Source: Alligator mississippiensis
Lineage: Eukaryota > Chordata > Crocodylia > Alligatoridae
Assembly (NCBI RefSeq): GCF_030867095.1
Contig: NC_081828.1
Span: forward strand, 47,655,434-47,719,433
Length of the DNA: 64,000 nucleotides
Reading direction: 5' to 3'
This document shows, in pieces, positions 46,546 to 58,564 of this stretch (within the stretch, counting starts at the first letter, position 1; each line of letters opens with the position of its first letter). The notes under the pieces are model-generated. The model did no database searches, was not told the origin of the DNA, and saw only the letters and a program-made list of their open reading frames with translations. A program made the position numbers and the translations under genes.

Positions 46546-46782
46546 CAGGGGTCTGCAGCCTTTTTTGGAGCAATGGGCCAAAATAACGGAGGTCTTTCTG
46601 AGACAGTCTGGCGCTTTTGACCCAACCACTGCTGCTGCTTGTTGCCAATGCCTGTGCAATGCACTGCAGAATCCCCCCACTGATGAAATGCCACCAAATT
46701 GTCCCATTGGGCTTTGTAGTCTGGATGAATGAAGTCAATTGGCAGGTCAGACCTGCTCCATGGGCCATCAGTTACCAACCCA
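46546..46782. mobile_element. Probable hAT MITE
   Basis: Begins CAGGGGTCTGCAGCCTTTTT and ends near CAGTTACCAACCCA. Flanks TCCTACTT and TCTTATAT match at 5 of 8 with TA at 4-5. The right terminus is decayed. Confidence 0.55.
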
Positions 46783-48039
46783 TCTTATATAATAGTAATA
46801 ATATTTTTAAGGTTATCCTCTAAACCAGACTACTCAGGTCTAAGGCCTGTTTAGACAAGTCCCTTATAATCACTTTAAATTGAAAAAAGATTGAATAATT
46901 ACGCTTAAGATGATAGATCTGGGTAGCTCAGAGGAAGAATACTTAATATGTTTGGCTGAAACTAGAGACACGATATAATGCAAGCTGGTACTCGGGCTTG
47001 ATTCGCTTCCAATTTAACTATTCTGAACTGTTTTTGAAAAATGATGTAATGCCTTGCCCATCATCTCTATTATAAAGGGTTGTGCTTTAAGGAAAAGACA
47101 AAATAAATCTGTTATCTGGGAAAAAAGGAACTTTCCTTCATACTTATCCACCCACACACACACTCTTCTGCAACAGACAAGGACACTGAAAGGCAGACAG
47201 TTTTAGGCCAGGAGAAAGCCCTTGTTCTGATATTTTGTAGGTTCTATTTTTGTACTAGGTACTGTCAGCTTTGGGTTAGAGGTATCTGTTTGTCTGGGCA
47301 CCGCAGAAATTTTTTACTTCTATCTCCAAACAGTGCTGCAAGGTGACTGGTACAGGTCAGCAGGGGTACAATGAGAGCCAAATGATGTGAAGGGTACTAG
47401 GCATGGTTCATGACTATGGTAAGACAAATGGAACCACCTATCTGCTGGTACACTGGATAGTTTGGCATGTGTGTGTACATTGGACATGCATTTTAATGGT
47501 TCCTTGTGCTTGGTGCTGTGATCAGAAACTGTGTCCCTGTTTGCAACTTGAAAGTTGGCATGACATTGTGAGAATCCCATTGGAAATCATTGCTGTGGGA
47601 AGCTTTCATTTGTGCTTTTACATGCAGCTCTGGCTTACCTGGCCCCCACCAGGAGTAAACTAGCATTGAGATGTATGCTGGCATGACACTTGAAGTTGTG
47701 GAGAGATGAGGCTGCTGAAAGGATGGGGTCCAGGACTTCTCGGTATTCTCATCTCTCAGAATTCATAGCCTAAGTGGTCCTGCAAACACTCACTCACTTG
47801 CTTAACTTGATTGGCCTGCCTCAAAAAAGCCCCTGTGCCTAAGTGCATGCAGCATAAGGGCTTTGGCAGGATGGGCTGAGTCATGGGGAGTGAGTGATAT
47901 TTAATCAGGCCTCCCTCATGAGTGATGCCCAAGTAACAGTCCAGCCTGCACTGAAGGCTGAAGCCATCTACAAGTAGCTAGAGCAAACTCTTGGCTGATC
48001 AGCAAGGATCCAGATTTTCTGTTTCTTGCAGAAGAACAT

Positions 48040-48185
48040 GGATTTTCTCCATTAGCAGAGAAAAATGCAGGTTTTCTCTTTTAAGAGAAAATCATAGATT
48101 TCCTCCTTTAAAAAAAAATGCAGGAAAACACGAGTTTCCCCTTGCAGGCTGGCAGTTCCAAGCTGCTTGGGACTCTGAGGAGCAG
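48040..48185 (-). repeat. Fragment of hAT family A, reversed
   Basis: TTTCCCCTTGCAGGCTGGCAG (about 48136 on) and the repeated TTTCTC/TTTAAA words are the reverse complement of the right half of the element at 10326. No termini seen. Confidence 0.5.
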
Positions 48186-48195
48186 GACTCAGGGG

Positions 48196-49040
48196 CATGA
48201 GTGACCTGGACACATTTCAGAGTGACCTAGATAAATTGGAGGATTGAGCCAAAAGAAATCTCATGAGGTTCAACAAGGACATGTGCAAAATCCTTCACTT
48301 AGGACAGAACAGTCCCATGCACTGGTACAGGCTGGGAGCTGACTGGCTGGACAGCAACTCCGCAGAAAAGGATGTGGGGGCTACAGTGGACAATAAGCTG
48401 AACATGAGCCAACAGTGTGCCCTTGTTGCCAAGAAGGCTAACAGCACAGTGGGCTGCACTGGTAGGAGTGTTGCCAGCAGATCAAGGGAAGTGATTATTT
48501 CCCTCTATTCAGCACTGGTGAGGCCACATCTGGAGTACTGTGTTCAGTTTTGGGCCCCCCATGACAGAAAGGATGTGGACAAGTTGGAGAGAGTTCAGTG
48601 TGGGGGGGACGGGGGACTAGGGCACATGACTTGTGAGAGGAGGCTGAGGGAACTGGGCTTATTTAGTCTGCAAAAGAGAAGACTGAGAGGCGATTTAATA
48701 GCAGCCTTCAGCTACCTAAAGTGGGGGTTCAAAAGAGGATGGAGCCAATCTGTTCTCAGTGGTGGCAGATGACAGAACAAGGAGCAATGGTCTCAAGTTG
48801 CAGCAGGGGAAGTTTAGGTTAGATATTAGGAAAAGTTTTCTCACTAGGAGGGTAGTAAACCACTGGAACAGGTTACCCAGAAAGGTGGTAGGATCTCTAT
48901 CCTTGGAAGCTTTTAAGACAGCTAAACAAAGCTTTAGCTGGGATGATCTAGTTGGGGATGGTCCTGCTTTGAGCAGGGGGTTGGACTAGGTGACCTCCTG
49001 AGGTCCCTTCCAACCCTCATTTTCTGTGATTCTCTGATTG
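48196..49040 (+). mobile_element. CR1 LINE fragment, C-terminal reverse transcriptase and 3' end
   Basis: A 170-codon frame (48263-48772) contains MRFNKDMCKILHLGQNSPMH, the LYSALVRPHLEYCVQFWAP block and RRLRGDLIAAF, the standard C-terminal third of CR1 reverse transcriptase. The following WNRLPRKVVGS block (about 48865-48900) is in a second frame, so there is at least one frameshift near 48760. The 3' end is GATTCTCTGATTG. It differs from the 10900 copy, so a second CR1 subfamily is present. Confidence 0.92.
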
Positions 49041-49044
49041 CGCA

Positions 49045-49690
49045 CACACACATGCACATGGCAGCCAGACAGCGGTGGAGAGCAACTCCTGCAGCTCCCT
49101 CCAAGTATGTCTATGGGATGTGGGGCAGGGGGCACAAGTGACACATTGTGGGGGCCACAGGCAACATGACAGAGGGGCATTTGCCTCCTGAGATTTCTGC
49201 ACCCACAGTAGGGCATGGGGCTGCAGCGGAGCCGGACCAGCTCCAGGCAAGAGTTGCCTCTGTGACCCAGCGGGCAGGACCAGGCGTGGGAGGTAGCACC
49301 ACCATGACTGTCAAGGTGAGGCGTGGTGGAGGTGGTGCAGAATTATGCCCTTGCTGCTGCTGGGCAGGCAGGGGGCACCTCATCTTGGCAGCCATGGCAG
49401 TGTGGTGCTCCCTCCTGCACCAGGCCCTGCCTGTTGTGCCACAGAGGCTGGTCCGGCCCAGTTGCAGCTGCGCACCCTGCAGTGGGTGCAGAAATCTCGG
49501 GGCATGTGACCCCCCTGCCACATCACCTGTATCCACACCTCCCTTCCTCACACGCTGTGGTAGGGGGGGCAGCATGTCCTGAGTGAGAGGTACCAGCAGG
49601 GCTGGAGGGGGCTGTGGCTTGGAAGTGAAGGCCAATGACAGGGGCACAGCATTTGCATATCAGGCTGCTCAGTGCCACAAATCAGGCGGG
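49045..49690. repeat. GC-rich unclassified repeat
   Basis: A GC-rich block with many ORF-like shadows but no recognisable protein. It is similar in style to the interiors of hAT family B. No termini or duplications could be set. Confidence 0.3.
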
Positions 49691-49892
49691 GGTAGGAGGG
49701 GACAGCTGCAGCTGGAATCACATCTTAGTGAGCAAAGGGGGTAGAAGGATTTCTTCTTTTCCATGATAAAAAAACAAAATCAAATGCCAAAATATATGGG
49801 TATTTAGAATTTATTTTATTATAATTGAGGCACTGGTAAGCTTCCAAATTGCTTTAAAATTGTAAATTAGCAATAAAAATTGCGGTCAACTG

Positions 49893-49898
<6 letters not shown>

Positions 49899-49929
<31 letters not shown>
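49899..49929. repeat. (AC)n microsatellite
   Basis: About 15 AC units. Confidence 0.95.
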
Positions 49930-49933
<4 letters not shown>

Positions 49934-49974
49934 GCACTGATACCTATATATCACACACATATATAGTTTCTTTT

Positions 49975-50095
49975 CCAAGCCTGATGAAGGGTGTGTAAGC
50001 CCAAAAGCTTGCAGAAAAAGAGAAAAAAAATTTTTTTGCAGTTTCTCAGTTGGTCCAATGAAAGGCATGATCTCTGAACCAAGAGTTCTAGATTT
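49975..50095. repeat. Interspersed repeat of the AAGCTT type
   Basis: CCTGATGAAGGGTGTGTAAG, CCCAAAAGCTTGCAG and TTTCTCAGTTGGTCCAATGA are the same ordered words as at 7225. Confidence 0.6.
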
Positions 50096-50108
50096 TTGCA
50101 CACATGCA

Positions 50109-50197
50109 TAGTGGCGTTTTGTTTTAATTGTGGAAAAACACAGATTTGGGAGGTTTAATCAGAGAACCTGTGATTTCCAGAGTAAACCAGGATCCCT
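50109..50197. mobile_element. Half-copy of the hairpin MITE
   Basis: AGTGGCGTTTTGTTTTAATT, GTGGAAAAACACAGATTTGG, TTAATCAGAGAA and GTAAACCAGGA match the right arm of 18016-18243 in order; the left arm is missing. Confidence 0.65.
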
Positions 50198-50653
50198 GGG
50201 AAGCCATTTGGGGCCAGGCAGCAGTGGACGTTCATCCATCAAGTGCTTTGTTAAGGCTGGAAGGGACGTCCTCACCCCTTCAGGGCAGGCCCCTGCTATG
50301 AGGGGACACGCATGGCCTGATTCCTAATGGCTCAATAAAAGCAGTCTCCCACTGGAAGCTGTTTTAGGGCTTGTAGGGTGCCCAGGGTCTGTTCCTCCTT
50401 AGCAGCCGCCTCAGCTCCTTGGGGAGAGCCCAAGCCCGAGGCGGCCCGGCGGACACAGGTGCGGCGGGGGGCGTTGGGCGCCCTCCTCCCCTTTGTCCGC
50501 ACCGACAGCTGGAGGCGGGGTGGGCCCGGCTCGGCCCATGTGGCTCGCGACCGCTCTGCAAAGCCGGCGCGGGCTGGGCCGGAACATGTGCAGCTGCAGC
50601 AGGCACCTGGCAGGCAGCCGCGCGCCGGGGATGTGAGCCGCGCCGAGCCGCGC

Positions 50654-50700
50654 GGGGAGGGGAGGGGAGGGGAGGGGAGGGGACGGCGGGGAGGGCAGGG
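50654..50700 (+). repeat. GGGGA tandem tract, G-quadruplex candidate
   Basis: Five to six GGGGA units followed by GGCGGGGAGGGCAGGG; many four-run G combinations with 1-3 nt loops. Confidence 0.85.
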
Positions 50701-50774
50701 CAGGAAGGCCCTTGACTCATCAGATAAATCCAGCAGCGCCACAAGAGCCGGAGAGCGGCAGCTGCGCGGGCGGG

Positions 50775-50873
50775 ATGGCGGGGGATAGCGAGCAGCGGCT
50801 GCAGGAGCAGGGGCAGCCCGGCGGCGGGGAGCCCTTCCTCATCGGCGTCAGCGGCGGCACCGCCAGCGGCAAG
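50775..50873 (+). CDS. UCK2: UCK2 coding exon 1
   Basis: Uridine-cytidine kinase 2 phosphorylates uridine and cytidine to their monophosphates (pyrimidine salvage, cytosol). The exon encodes 33 residues: [20 protein letters not shown] then [13 protein letters not shown], ending exactly after the Lys of the P-loop. The next residue (Ser of GKS) is expected from exon 2. Donor GTGAGC at 50874. It is near-identical to the mammalian N-terminus (MAGDSEQTLQ..., [19 protein letters not shown]), which also sets the start codon. No later exon was found in the window, consistent with the long first intron of this gene in other vertebrates. Confidence 0.95.
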
Positions 50874-53800
50874 GTGAGCGGGGCGGGCCGTGCCCGGCCA
50901 CATGGCTGCGCCGGCCGAGCCCCGTCCCCGTCCCGCCAGGGGAGAGGGGGCGCGGACACGTGCGCGGGGCGGCGGGGGGTAAATGATGTCGTCGCCGCCG
51001 CCGCCGCCGCGGGGCTGCGGCTTGTCCGCGCGCTGCCCATGTGCGGCCCCGGCCCCACTTCCCGCCGCGTGCAGCTAGGAGACAAAAGGGCCGGGGCAGG
51101 TGGCCGCGCGGCGGGGCGGGCGCCGTTGCCCTCAGCATCCCGCACCCGGGAGCTCCCCAGCGCCCCGGATACAGCCAGCCCCTGTGCCCGGGCGGTCTGG
51201 CTGCGGCCCGGGCGTGCGCAGTGCGTGCTCGCGGCCATGTGGCCGGGCCGCGCTGGGCCCTTTGTGGCGCGGGCGGCGGGGAGCGCGCTGCCGCCCGCCT
51301 GCGGATCCCTCCCGTGGGGCCTCCCCCAGTGGGGCGCGGGGTGCCAGCCCCCCACCCCCGAGGCGGCTGCAGCCGGCCTTGTGGGCAGCCGCTCTCCGGG
51401 CTGCCCGGCCTGTGTGTGACTGATGCCGCGTCCGGGCCGCCGCCGCCTCGCGCACCGTGCTGAGGGGGCGGGTGGAGGTGCCGCGCCCTGCAGGACCCCT
51501 GGAGACGCCTGGCAGCTGCGGTCCCTTCCAGATGCACATCCCTGGCAGCTCGCTCTCCCCCGTGGTGTGACAGGCTTGGATTAACAGACGAAGGAGCCAA
51601 ACCCAGAGCACGAGGAGGAGCGGGGGAGGCACACACGTGGTTCCTGGTCTCTAATTCAGCCCCCAGGAGCAGAGCCAGGTGCAGTTTCAGGCAGTGTTGG
51701 GGTCTGGGAGAGGGGTCTCCACTGAAGTGCTCTGGAGGGGTAGCAGCAGGTGATGAGCTCTGCAGTGAGTTGCTGACTCATGGTGGTGGCAGACTTTACT
51801 CCACCCTGGATATAAAGGAGGGTAGAAATGGCCCTTGACAATCTTGGAGGAGGGAAACTCTGGGAACAGCCAAGCCTTAGAGAGTCCTTAGGCTGAGGTT
51901 TATGGGGGTCTTGTTCAAATTACTAGGAGACTGCAGTGGTAAAGCCAAACCACATTCAGGGCTTGTGCCTTTCCCTTTGGGGTAGCCAGTGGTTTTTTAC
52001 TTTGGGAGAGGAGACCCAGGCATGCTGTTTCTGGTTATCCATGAAAAAAGCCTATAACTCATCCATTTCTGGTCAGAGCAAGGCTGAGGGTGTTCCTACG
52101 AGCACATGCCATCCATTTATAGTGTGTTGGGGATACCAAGTGTGCTTGAGTAAGAGAGTACCCAATAACTTCCTCACTAAGAGTGGAAGAATGGGGCTTT
52201 ACAGTCATTTTAAAGATGACTTAAATTTGCACTGCAGCCCTGTGTGTAGTATTTGTGGGGGTTGCTAGCTGTCCTGTTCACTTTTAGATGCCTCCTTTCT
52301 GCAAGGGAAAAATAGGAGGTAGAGAGAGCAGGTGGAAATCTGTATCTTGGAATCACTGTGGAACTGTTTCTGCAGCGTGCTTCCAGGGGACTCAAGTATC
52401 CTGGGCTTGTCTGAGCTTTCATGTGTGGATCTGTTTCCATATGGCTGTTTCAGTAAAATTGAGTCTGGCATTGCTAACTGTTGTCTTGGAGGGTCTGTTT
52501 GGGACCCACTAGGGGAAGGCAGTGATTATTACAGTCCACTATGCTGCAGCATCCTAACTTCCACCTGAAAATGCTTAGCAGCAGTGGGCTGCCTTGGGAA
52601 ACATAGGGAACAACATTTTATGGATGGGGAGATGGACTAGCTGGCTTTCCTTGTTTTCCCTCTGCAGTCATTTGCTGTCAGCTAAAACACACTGTACAAT
52701 GCTGTTCATTAAAGGAGCCGATTAGATTATTGCAAAATTTTGTAGGAAAGGACTATAGAAGATCCTGGCCAAATTAGCCTGTTCCACTAGAAGTGGCAGA
52801 AAGAAGCTCTTTGTGCTCAGTGCATCTAGTATCTAAAGCTGGTGTATAATTTGTTAGATTGCAGTGCAGTGGTCAGAACACAGTTAGTTGCAGAGTTGAG
52901 GCAGGGTTTGTAGTCAGAAACAGTAGCAGGGATTTTCCCCCTCTTGTTCCTGGCAGGATCCCTGTTCTTGGTGGTACTCTGCTATAAGGGTAGGCTGCTG
53001 TGCTATTGTCTGCATTGGAAAAGCAAAGAATGCAGAAGGTCATTAATGGTTTGCACCGCACTTAGCTTTCTGCGTGCACGGGGTGGGTGGAAAAGGAGAG
53101 ATGGACCCCTGCAGTCAAAATAAACTCTCACTCCTGCCTGATGGCTAGAATTCTGGCTCTTGAGTGGCTTGGTGGCATATATGTGTACTGGCCCTGGTCT
53201 CTGGTTAGATAGAGAGAGAATTTAGAGGAGAAAACAAGATATTTTCCCCATTCCAAAGCTGCCAATCCACGTAACTTTCTGTAGTGCCAATTGTGATTTG
53301 TTGTTGCAACACACCCCGTTGGCCAGGCACCAGCGTGAAGATAACAGGGGATGTTTGCCTTTCAAAGGTCCCATAAAAAATAAGAAATCCTTCCCATTGC
53401 CTTTGTTGAGTCTGAGCTGTGGAGATGTACTTGTTGGTTCCCTTGTCCCTGTAGGCGAACCTGCTGAGGTAGACTGTGGACAAGGATCACTGTTTGCAGC
53501 TCATTACACCTGCAGGCCTGAGGGGGAGAAGTGCTTTGCTAACATCTTAGGCAGATTATAGCTTGGACTGATTCTGTGGAGAATGTGATCTTTGAGTAAT
53601 TTACAAGCCTCCAGGACTGATTCTGAACTTGTTCATAGCCTAACTGGTAATTGGTGAGGAGGAGGGCCCAGGCAGATCCCCATAATTAGGGATTCAAGGG
53701 AGCAGTACTAATATGGTGAACGGTATTGTGGCGTACTAGTCCCTTCATTAAGTCGATCACTGTTCAGTAAAACCCCCTGTCAGTTGGAGCTCGCTGGGTA

Positions 53801-54674
53801 CAGAGCCTCTCCCATTGTTTGTCTGAATCCAACCTATAGCCTAGTCTATGCTTCAGGGTTTTGCCAGCAGAACTCCATTCATTTGAGTACATTCCTGTTC
53901 AAAGCTCCCCTATAGTAGCAGAACCCGCTTTTTCTGCTGGCAGAGCTAAAGCACTTCTGCTGAGTGATGTGGGCTTCTGCCTGCAGCAGGCAGATCCCAC
54001 TGCTACCAACTTCCAGGATACCTTCAGAAGAGGGCATATTCCATGCCTTGGCAACACAAGCTGCTAAATGGAGCCATGAGGCTAACCAAAATGCATGACT
54101 ATCTTGTGGCTTCCCTGAAATGAGGACTCTGCCTTCCTTGCTGGCAGTTTCACTGGAGCTGATGAGGACTGAATGGCCTTTTCTTTCTTGCTCATACAGG
54201 GGATTTCCAGTACTGGTCCTACAACTTCTTGGCAGGCTTGCAAAAAAGCTCCTTCCCAAGCTAAAGATCTCTCTGCTGACTCCTGCTCTTTCCCCAAATC
54301 AAGGATACCTCTGCACCCCTTCCTCCCCCAGCCTACTAGGCATAGGGTGGCATGCGGATTTTAGGGAAGGTTAGTAAAGTAGTTGTTAAGGATAGACCTT
54401 CAGTTTGAGACCCACAAAATCTGATGAGTCATTTATCTTCATCTTGGCCTTCTACCTGCAACTTGCCCAACTGGATCTCGGCAGCCTTTTCTGAGCACTA
54501 CTCGGAGGTGCCACTGCTTAGAAATACTGTTGCCAAGGATCAGCTATCCTAATAAACTGTGGTTCTAGGGGCATCTTGGTCTGTAGTTGCCCCAGGGTTG
54601 TGCATACCTTGTGCAATACCTTTATAGACAATAGTTTGTCACAGCTGCCTTATTCCCAAGGGGTAGGTTAGAAT

Positions 54675-54710
54675 CTTCCCCATCTTATGGGTAAACTGAG
54701 GCACAAATTT
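54675..54710 (-). repeat. MIR fragment
   Basis: CCCCATCTTATGGGTAAACT followed by GAGGCAC is the reversed MIR core; very short. Confidence 0.4.
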
Positions 54711-54885
54711 AAACTATAGTGTTCAAATGTAGAAAGTGGGCTACTTTAAAACAAGAAATAATCACCTGCAGCTGCCAAGCACCTAACTTAGTGCTGTGGC
54801 CCATGTTTAGACTTTAATATGGATAGACTTTAACACCCATGGGCAGAGGTGGTGTTTTCAACCTCTGGCAAGTGGCTCAATAGGG

Positions 54886-55085
54886 CAGGGGTAGGCAACC
54901 TATGGCACCCGGGCTGGATCCAGTCTACTGACATTTTATTTGGCCCACAGCAGCAGGGGAATCGACAGCAACTGGGTCACAAACGTTGGCTTGCCTTGGG
55001 GCCAAGCTGCTTTAAAAGGTTACCTGTGACCTGATCTACAGACCTGAGCCTGTAGGCTCCAAAGGCCAGACAGTTGTAAACACTG
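54886..55085. mobile_element. hAT MITE, right end not firmly set
   Basis: Starts CAGGGGTAGGCAACCTATGG after CAATAGGG. The likely right end is CAGTTGTAAACACTG, a weak inverse of the left. No clear right duplication. Confidence 0.55.
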
Positions 55086-55472
55086 AAGGGCTGTCATGTC
55101 AGCCCCTGTTACACAGCAATGTACTTTTATCCAGGATGATATTATGCTTCTGTATTCCTTAAACGTCAGCAAGGGGAGGGCTTTGTGGCTTCTGAATTCT
55201 GTGTGGAGTTTCCCTCATTAGGCTACAGTTTGCTGGCTGGGTGTTATGAGGAAAGCTTTCACTATGGGCTTTCGCTTACCAAGGATACCTCCTTATCAGT
55301 GCTAAGTCACAAAAAGGGACCACAGAGACTCCCCCTATGCTATCTCCAGGACTGCTTTCCTGACTGGTAGAGGCTGAGGAGTTAGTTCTAGGAGGTCTAA
55401 ATTAGCAGATAAGTCCCAAATACCTATGTAAAGTGGGTATAAGCTGCAGGCAGTCGGGCAGGTACCAGTGAT

Positions 55473-55473
<1 letters not shown>

Positions 55474-55508
<35 letters not shown>
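55474..55508. repeat. 35-nt poly-C run
   Basis: Uninterrupted C homopolymer in UCK2 intron 1. The length may be affected by sequencing or assembly. Confidence 0.9.
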
Positions 55509-55509
<1 letters not shown>

Positions 55510-58465
55510 AACAACTGATTCACCAAGTGTTTTGTGAGTGTCGATTTTGATCAAACTCTCACAGAGCACAGGAGGTATCTAATGGAACCTGGTCTGCATG
55601 GTTTCCTTTCAGCTCACCAAGCTTCCTAGCCCAGGTCCTCCATACCACCCCCCAGGTTTCTTGGCAGCCCACCAGACAAGCCCCAGTGTGTTCCAAAGCT
55701 CTTCAGAAGCTTGTCTGATGGCTGATGTGGTTCCAGTGTTCCCAGAACATGTAGCTCCCTGGGGGGCTAGGCAGCTGGCTACAGTGGGCTCCTGGGCTGG
55801 AGAGTGGTTGGCTGTTTGGGGAGCTGGGGCAAGACTCCCAAGAGTTTTGTTTTCTGGAGTGCAGAATCCTGCTTAGCTGTTATATAAAGCACAACTGCAC
55901 AGTTCTAGCTGCTGACACTGAACTAGCCTAATCAGGGAAGAGTGGCTTCCTTGCATGCTTGAGGGACCCATTGCTCATGGGGAGGAAAGGGAGCTCTGAG
56001 ACTGCATTGGAGAGGTTCTGAGTGGAGACATGGGCTTTTGCTGCTTGCTTTTCCAACAAGGTGAAGGAGCCGTAGGCCAGCTGTAATACCATCCTGTCTG
56101 TAGATCTTTTTCCAAGGAGCTCTGGGACGGGGAGGGAAGGGTTGACTTGTCGCTGTGACCACAGCAGCTATCTTCATGTTTGTTGGTAGGAGATGGAATT
56201 CATCTGAAGTCACTATTGCCTTTCTCCCATTAGGGTTTTATGTTGGATAGGGACCGGTAGCTTCAGAATACATCACGTGAAACCATATCTACAAAGCACC
56301 TTTGTTCAGTCTGACTGAAGCAGCAAGGACAGGGGCAGGTCCTGCTCTCTGCTGAGAGTTGAAGCAAGGATGCATTTCTCCCCTTTCCTTTCCCCAGCAA
56401 GGACCTAAATAAGGAGAGCCCCTAAGCAAACAAAAGTTGTCCATCCCTTCTTCCCCCCCCCCCTTCACTTCCCACCCCCCCAGAAAACATCCCTTGAAGA
56501 GGGGCTGGGATTGAATACTTGCCTACTATATAGGCAGTTTTAATTCTTCTGCTTTTAATTTTTATTAAAATATTGTTTCCAGGACCAAATCAGTTCTGAA
56601 TTAAGTTCCAAATTTCAACTGAGCAGAGCTCAGTTGTTCACATCTGTGTGGCACTACCACCAGCAAGTAGCCTACCTTCCAGACTCATCAGTCTGGGGCT
56701 TCAGATACTTCCCAGATCCATGACAGGCATCCTGCATGCAAGCCCCAAACCTGGAGGTGTTGGAGTTGATACCCCCAGTCTTACTTACCCCTAGCCAAAG
56801 GATCAAATTAGGGGGAAAGCCCATAAATTGTGTAGCCAAGATCCTCATATTTGGAGGCATTTGTAGACTCTCACAGGGGTCAGCCTGCCTGTAGTGCAAG
56901 CAATGGAGGCCTTCACCCACTAACTATACTTGAGTCATTCAAGGCCAAGAAGATTGTATCTCCCCTGTAGTATTGCTCCATCAATTCTCCATGCAGCAGG
57001 GCCCTCCTTTATCTGCACCTGGATTGGGTAGGCATCTTAATAGCTTCCCCTTCATAATTCCCTCAACTGGGATTATCGGAGCCTGAGGAGATGTCTTTAA
57101 CTCCTGCAGTCCCAAACATTATGCATCTTCTACCTCTGGCTCTGCAAGTTGCATACTATGACACAGCAGATGCATCCCTAGTGGTAATACTCATCCCTAA
57201 TTAATAGGGTAAATGGCCTCCCGCTTCCCAAAGCTAGACAGAAACTTCACCCAAAGGCATCTTATTCTAGAGTTGACAATAGTTGCTGATCTTAGGGTGG
57301 CAGGGGGGAGAAAATTTACTGTTATACACTAGCCTGGATGAAAAGTGCCTTGGGTCTCTGCAATTTAAAGCAGCAAAGCAGTTGTGTATGTGGCACTTCA
57401 TTTAAATAGAAAACTGACTGACAATAAATACCTGCCTTAAAATACAGCTTATAAGGAAGGCTGATTTAGTTAGAGGGAGAACTATGAAATCTGTTTCCAA
57501 GACTAATTCTACCAGTATGACTGGTAATATCTTCTGAATAATGCCTTGCCACCTATAGAGCTCACCAAATATCCTGAAAGTATGAGTTGACTATGATGAA
57601 TTGATGGGGGGAGATGAAATTAATGGAATGAGAACTATTCCACCTGCCCTTGATTTCACATTCTTGATTAGTTACAACGTGATAGGTTTTCCTGAGTTGT
57701 CTCCAGTTTCTACTTTCTCTTTTCCCTTTCAGTTTTGCATTCCTTTCTTATTGCCATTTCTCTCCTGTGTTCCATCTGTGCATATTGGGTATCAAATGGT
57801 ATGAATGATGTAGTGAGGACTGCTCAGAAGTAATATTTCTTCCCTGCTGGAAGCGAAGTGTTCCATTAAAGAACAGTGTGCACGTGTATTGGGGTAGGGC
57901 TTCCTCATTGACCAGCTCTAGCACTTAAGGATGCTGTTTTCCCAAAGTCTAGAGAATAAAATTTCCCAGGATCCAGTTAATTTTATGGTTAGTACAACAA
58001 AACCTGGTTGGTTTTCAGCCTGCTTCAGTGTGAAGAAGTACTGAGCAGCAGGAGAGATGCTGGCACTGCCTGCCTGTAGACTTAGGAAGAAACCACTGCA
58101 TTGGTTTCACTCAGTTCATACTACAGAGGTTTGCTTTGTACCCGTGAAGGGCTACAGACTGGTATGCCTGTATATGCCACTTTAAATGAACACTGGACTG
58201 TGGAGGAGGGGAAGGCTCTTCTTACTTAGTCTCTTCAGTTCATCTTGTGGGTGGGTTTTTTCCGAGCCCTGCCTGAACCATTCCCCCTTTTTGCTGTTTC
58301 CTTTTTGAGATAAGATGACAAGAACTGAACCAGGCGTGGGTGTAACACTGACTTAAATTTATGCAGAGGAGTTACTGTGTTGAGGTATAGAATCCCCAGC
58401 TGAGACTAGGGACCCTCTTTCTACCCTGCCCCCACCTCCAAGAGACTGCAGTCTAAACGCACAGG

Positions 58466-58564
58466 AAAGGAAAGTGATGTACCCTTGTGTGTGATAAATC
58501 AGTGGCAGAGATAGGAATACAACCCAGGTCTCCTGAATCTCAGTCCAGGTCCTGACCTCTAGAT
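58466..58564 (-). repeat. MIR/CORE-SINE, interrupted (left part)
   Basis: AAAGTGATGTACCCTTGTGT, AATCAGTGGCAGAGATAGGA, AACCCAGGTCTCCTGAATCT and CAGGTCCTGACCTCTAGA follow the reversed MIR core. The element resumes after 59334 as CTCTGGACCACATTCCCTTC, so two hATs sit inside it. Confidence 0.7.

Larger units (their letters stand above)
38700..50400. other. Intergenic region TMCO1-UCK2
   Basis: Head-to-head interval of about 12 kb between the two CpG islands. Most is repeat-derived (listed separately). 41560-42230, 45880-46540 and 46790-47990 show nothing recognisable. Confidence 0.6.
50400..51480 (+). promoter_or_regulatory. UCK2: CpG-island promoter of UCK2
   Basis: About 1 kb of CpG-dense DNA around UCK2 exon 1. 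Upstream are a GGGGA tandem tract (50654-50682), a perfect AP-1 site TGACTCA (50713-50719) and directly after it AGATAA, a GATA-type word. No TATA box. Both sites are about 60 bp from the ATG, so they may lie in the 5' UTR. Confidence 0.7.

Noticed and set aside
49111-49647. 178-residue minus-strand frame
   Set aside because: Lies in a GC-rich repeat; no recognisable protein.
50712-51636. Several 100-260-residue frames on both strands around the UCK2 promoter
   Set aside because: Long frames are expected by chance in CpG islands; only the 50775-50873 part has conserved content.
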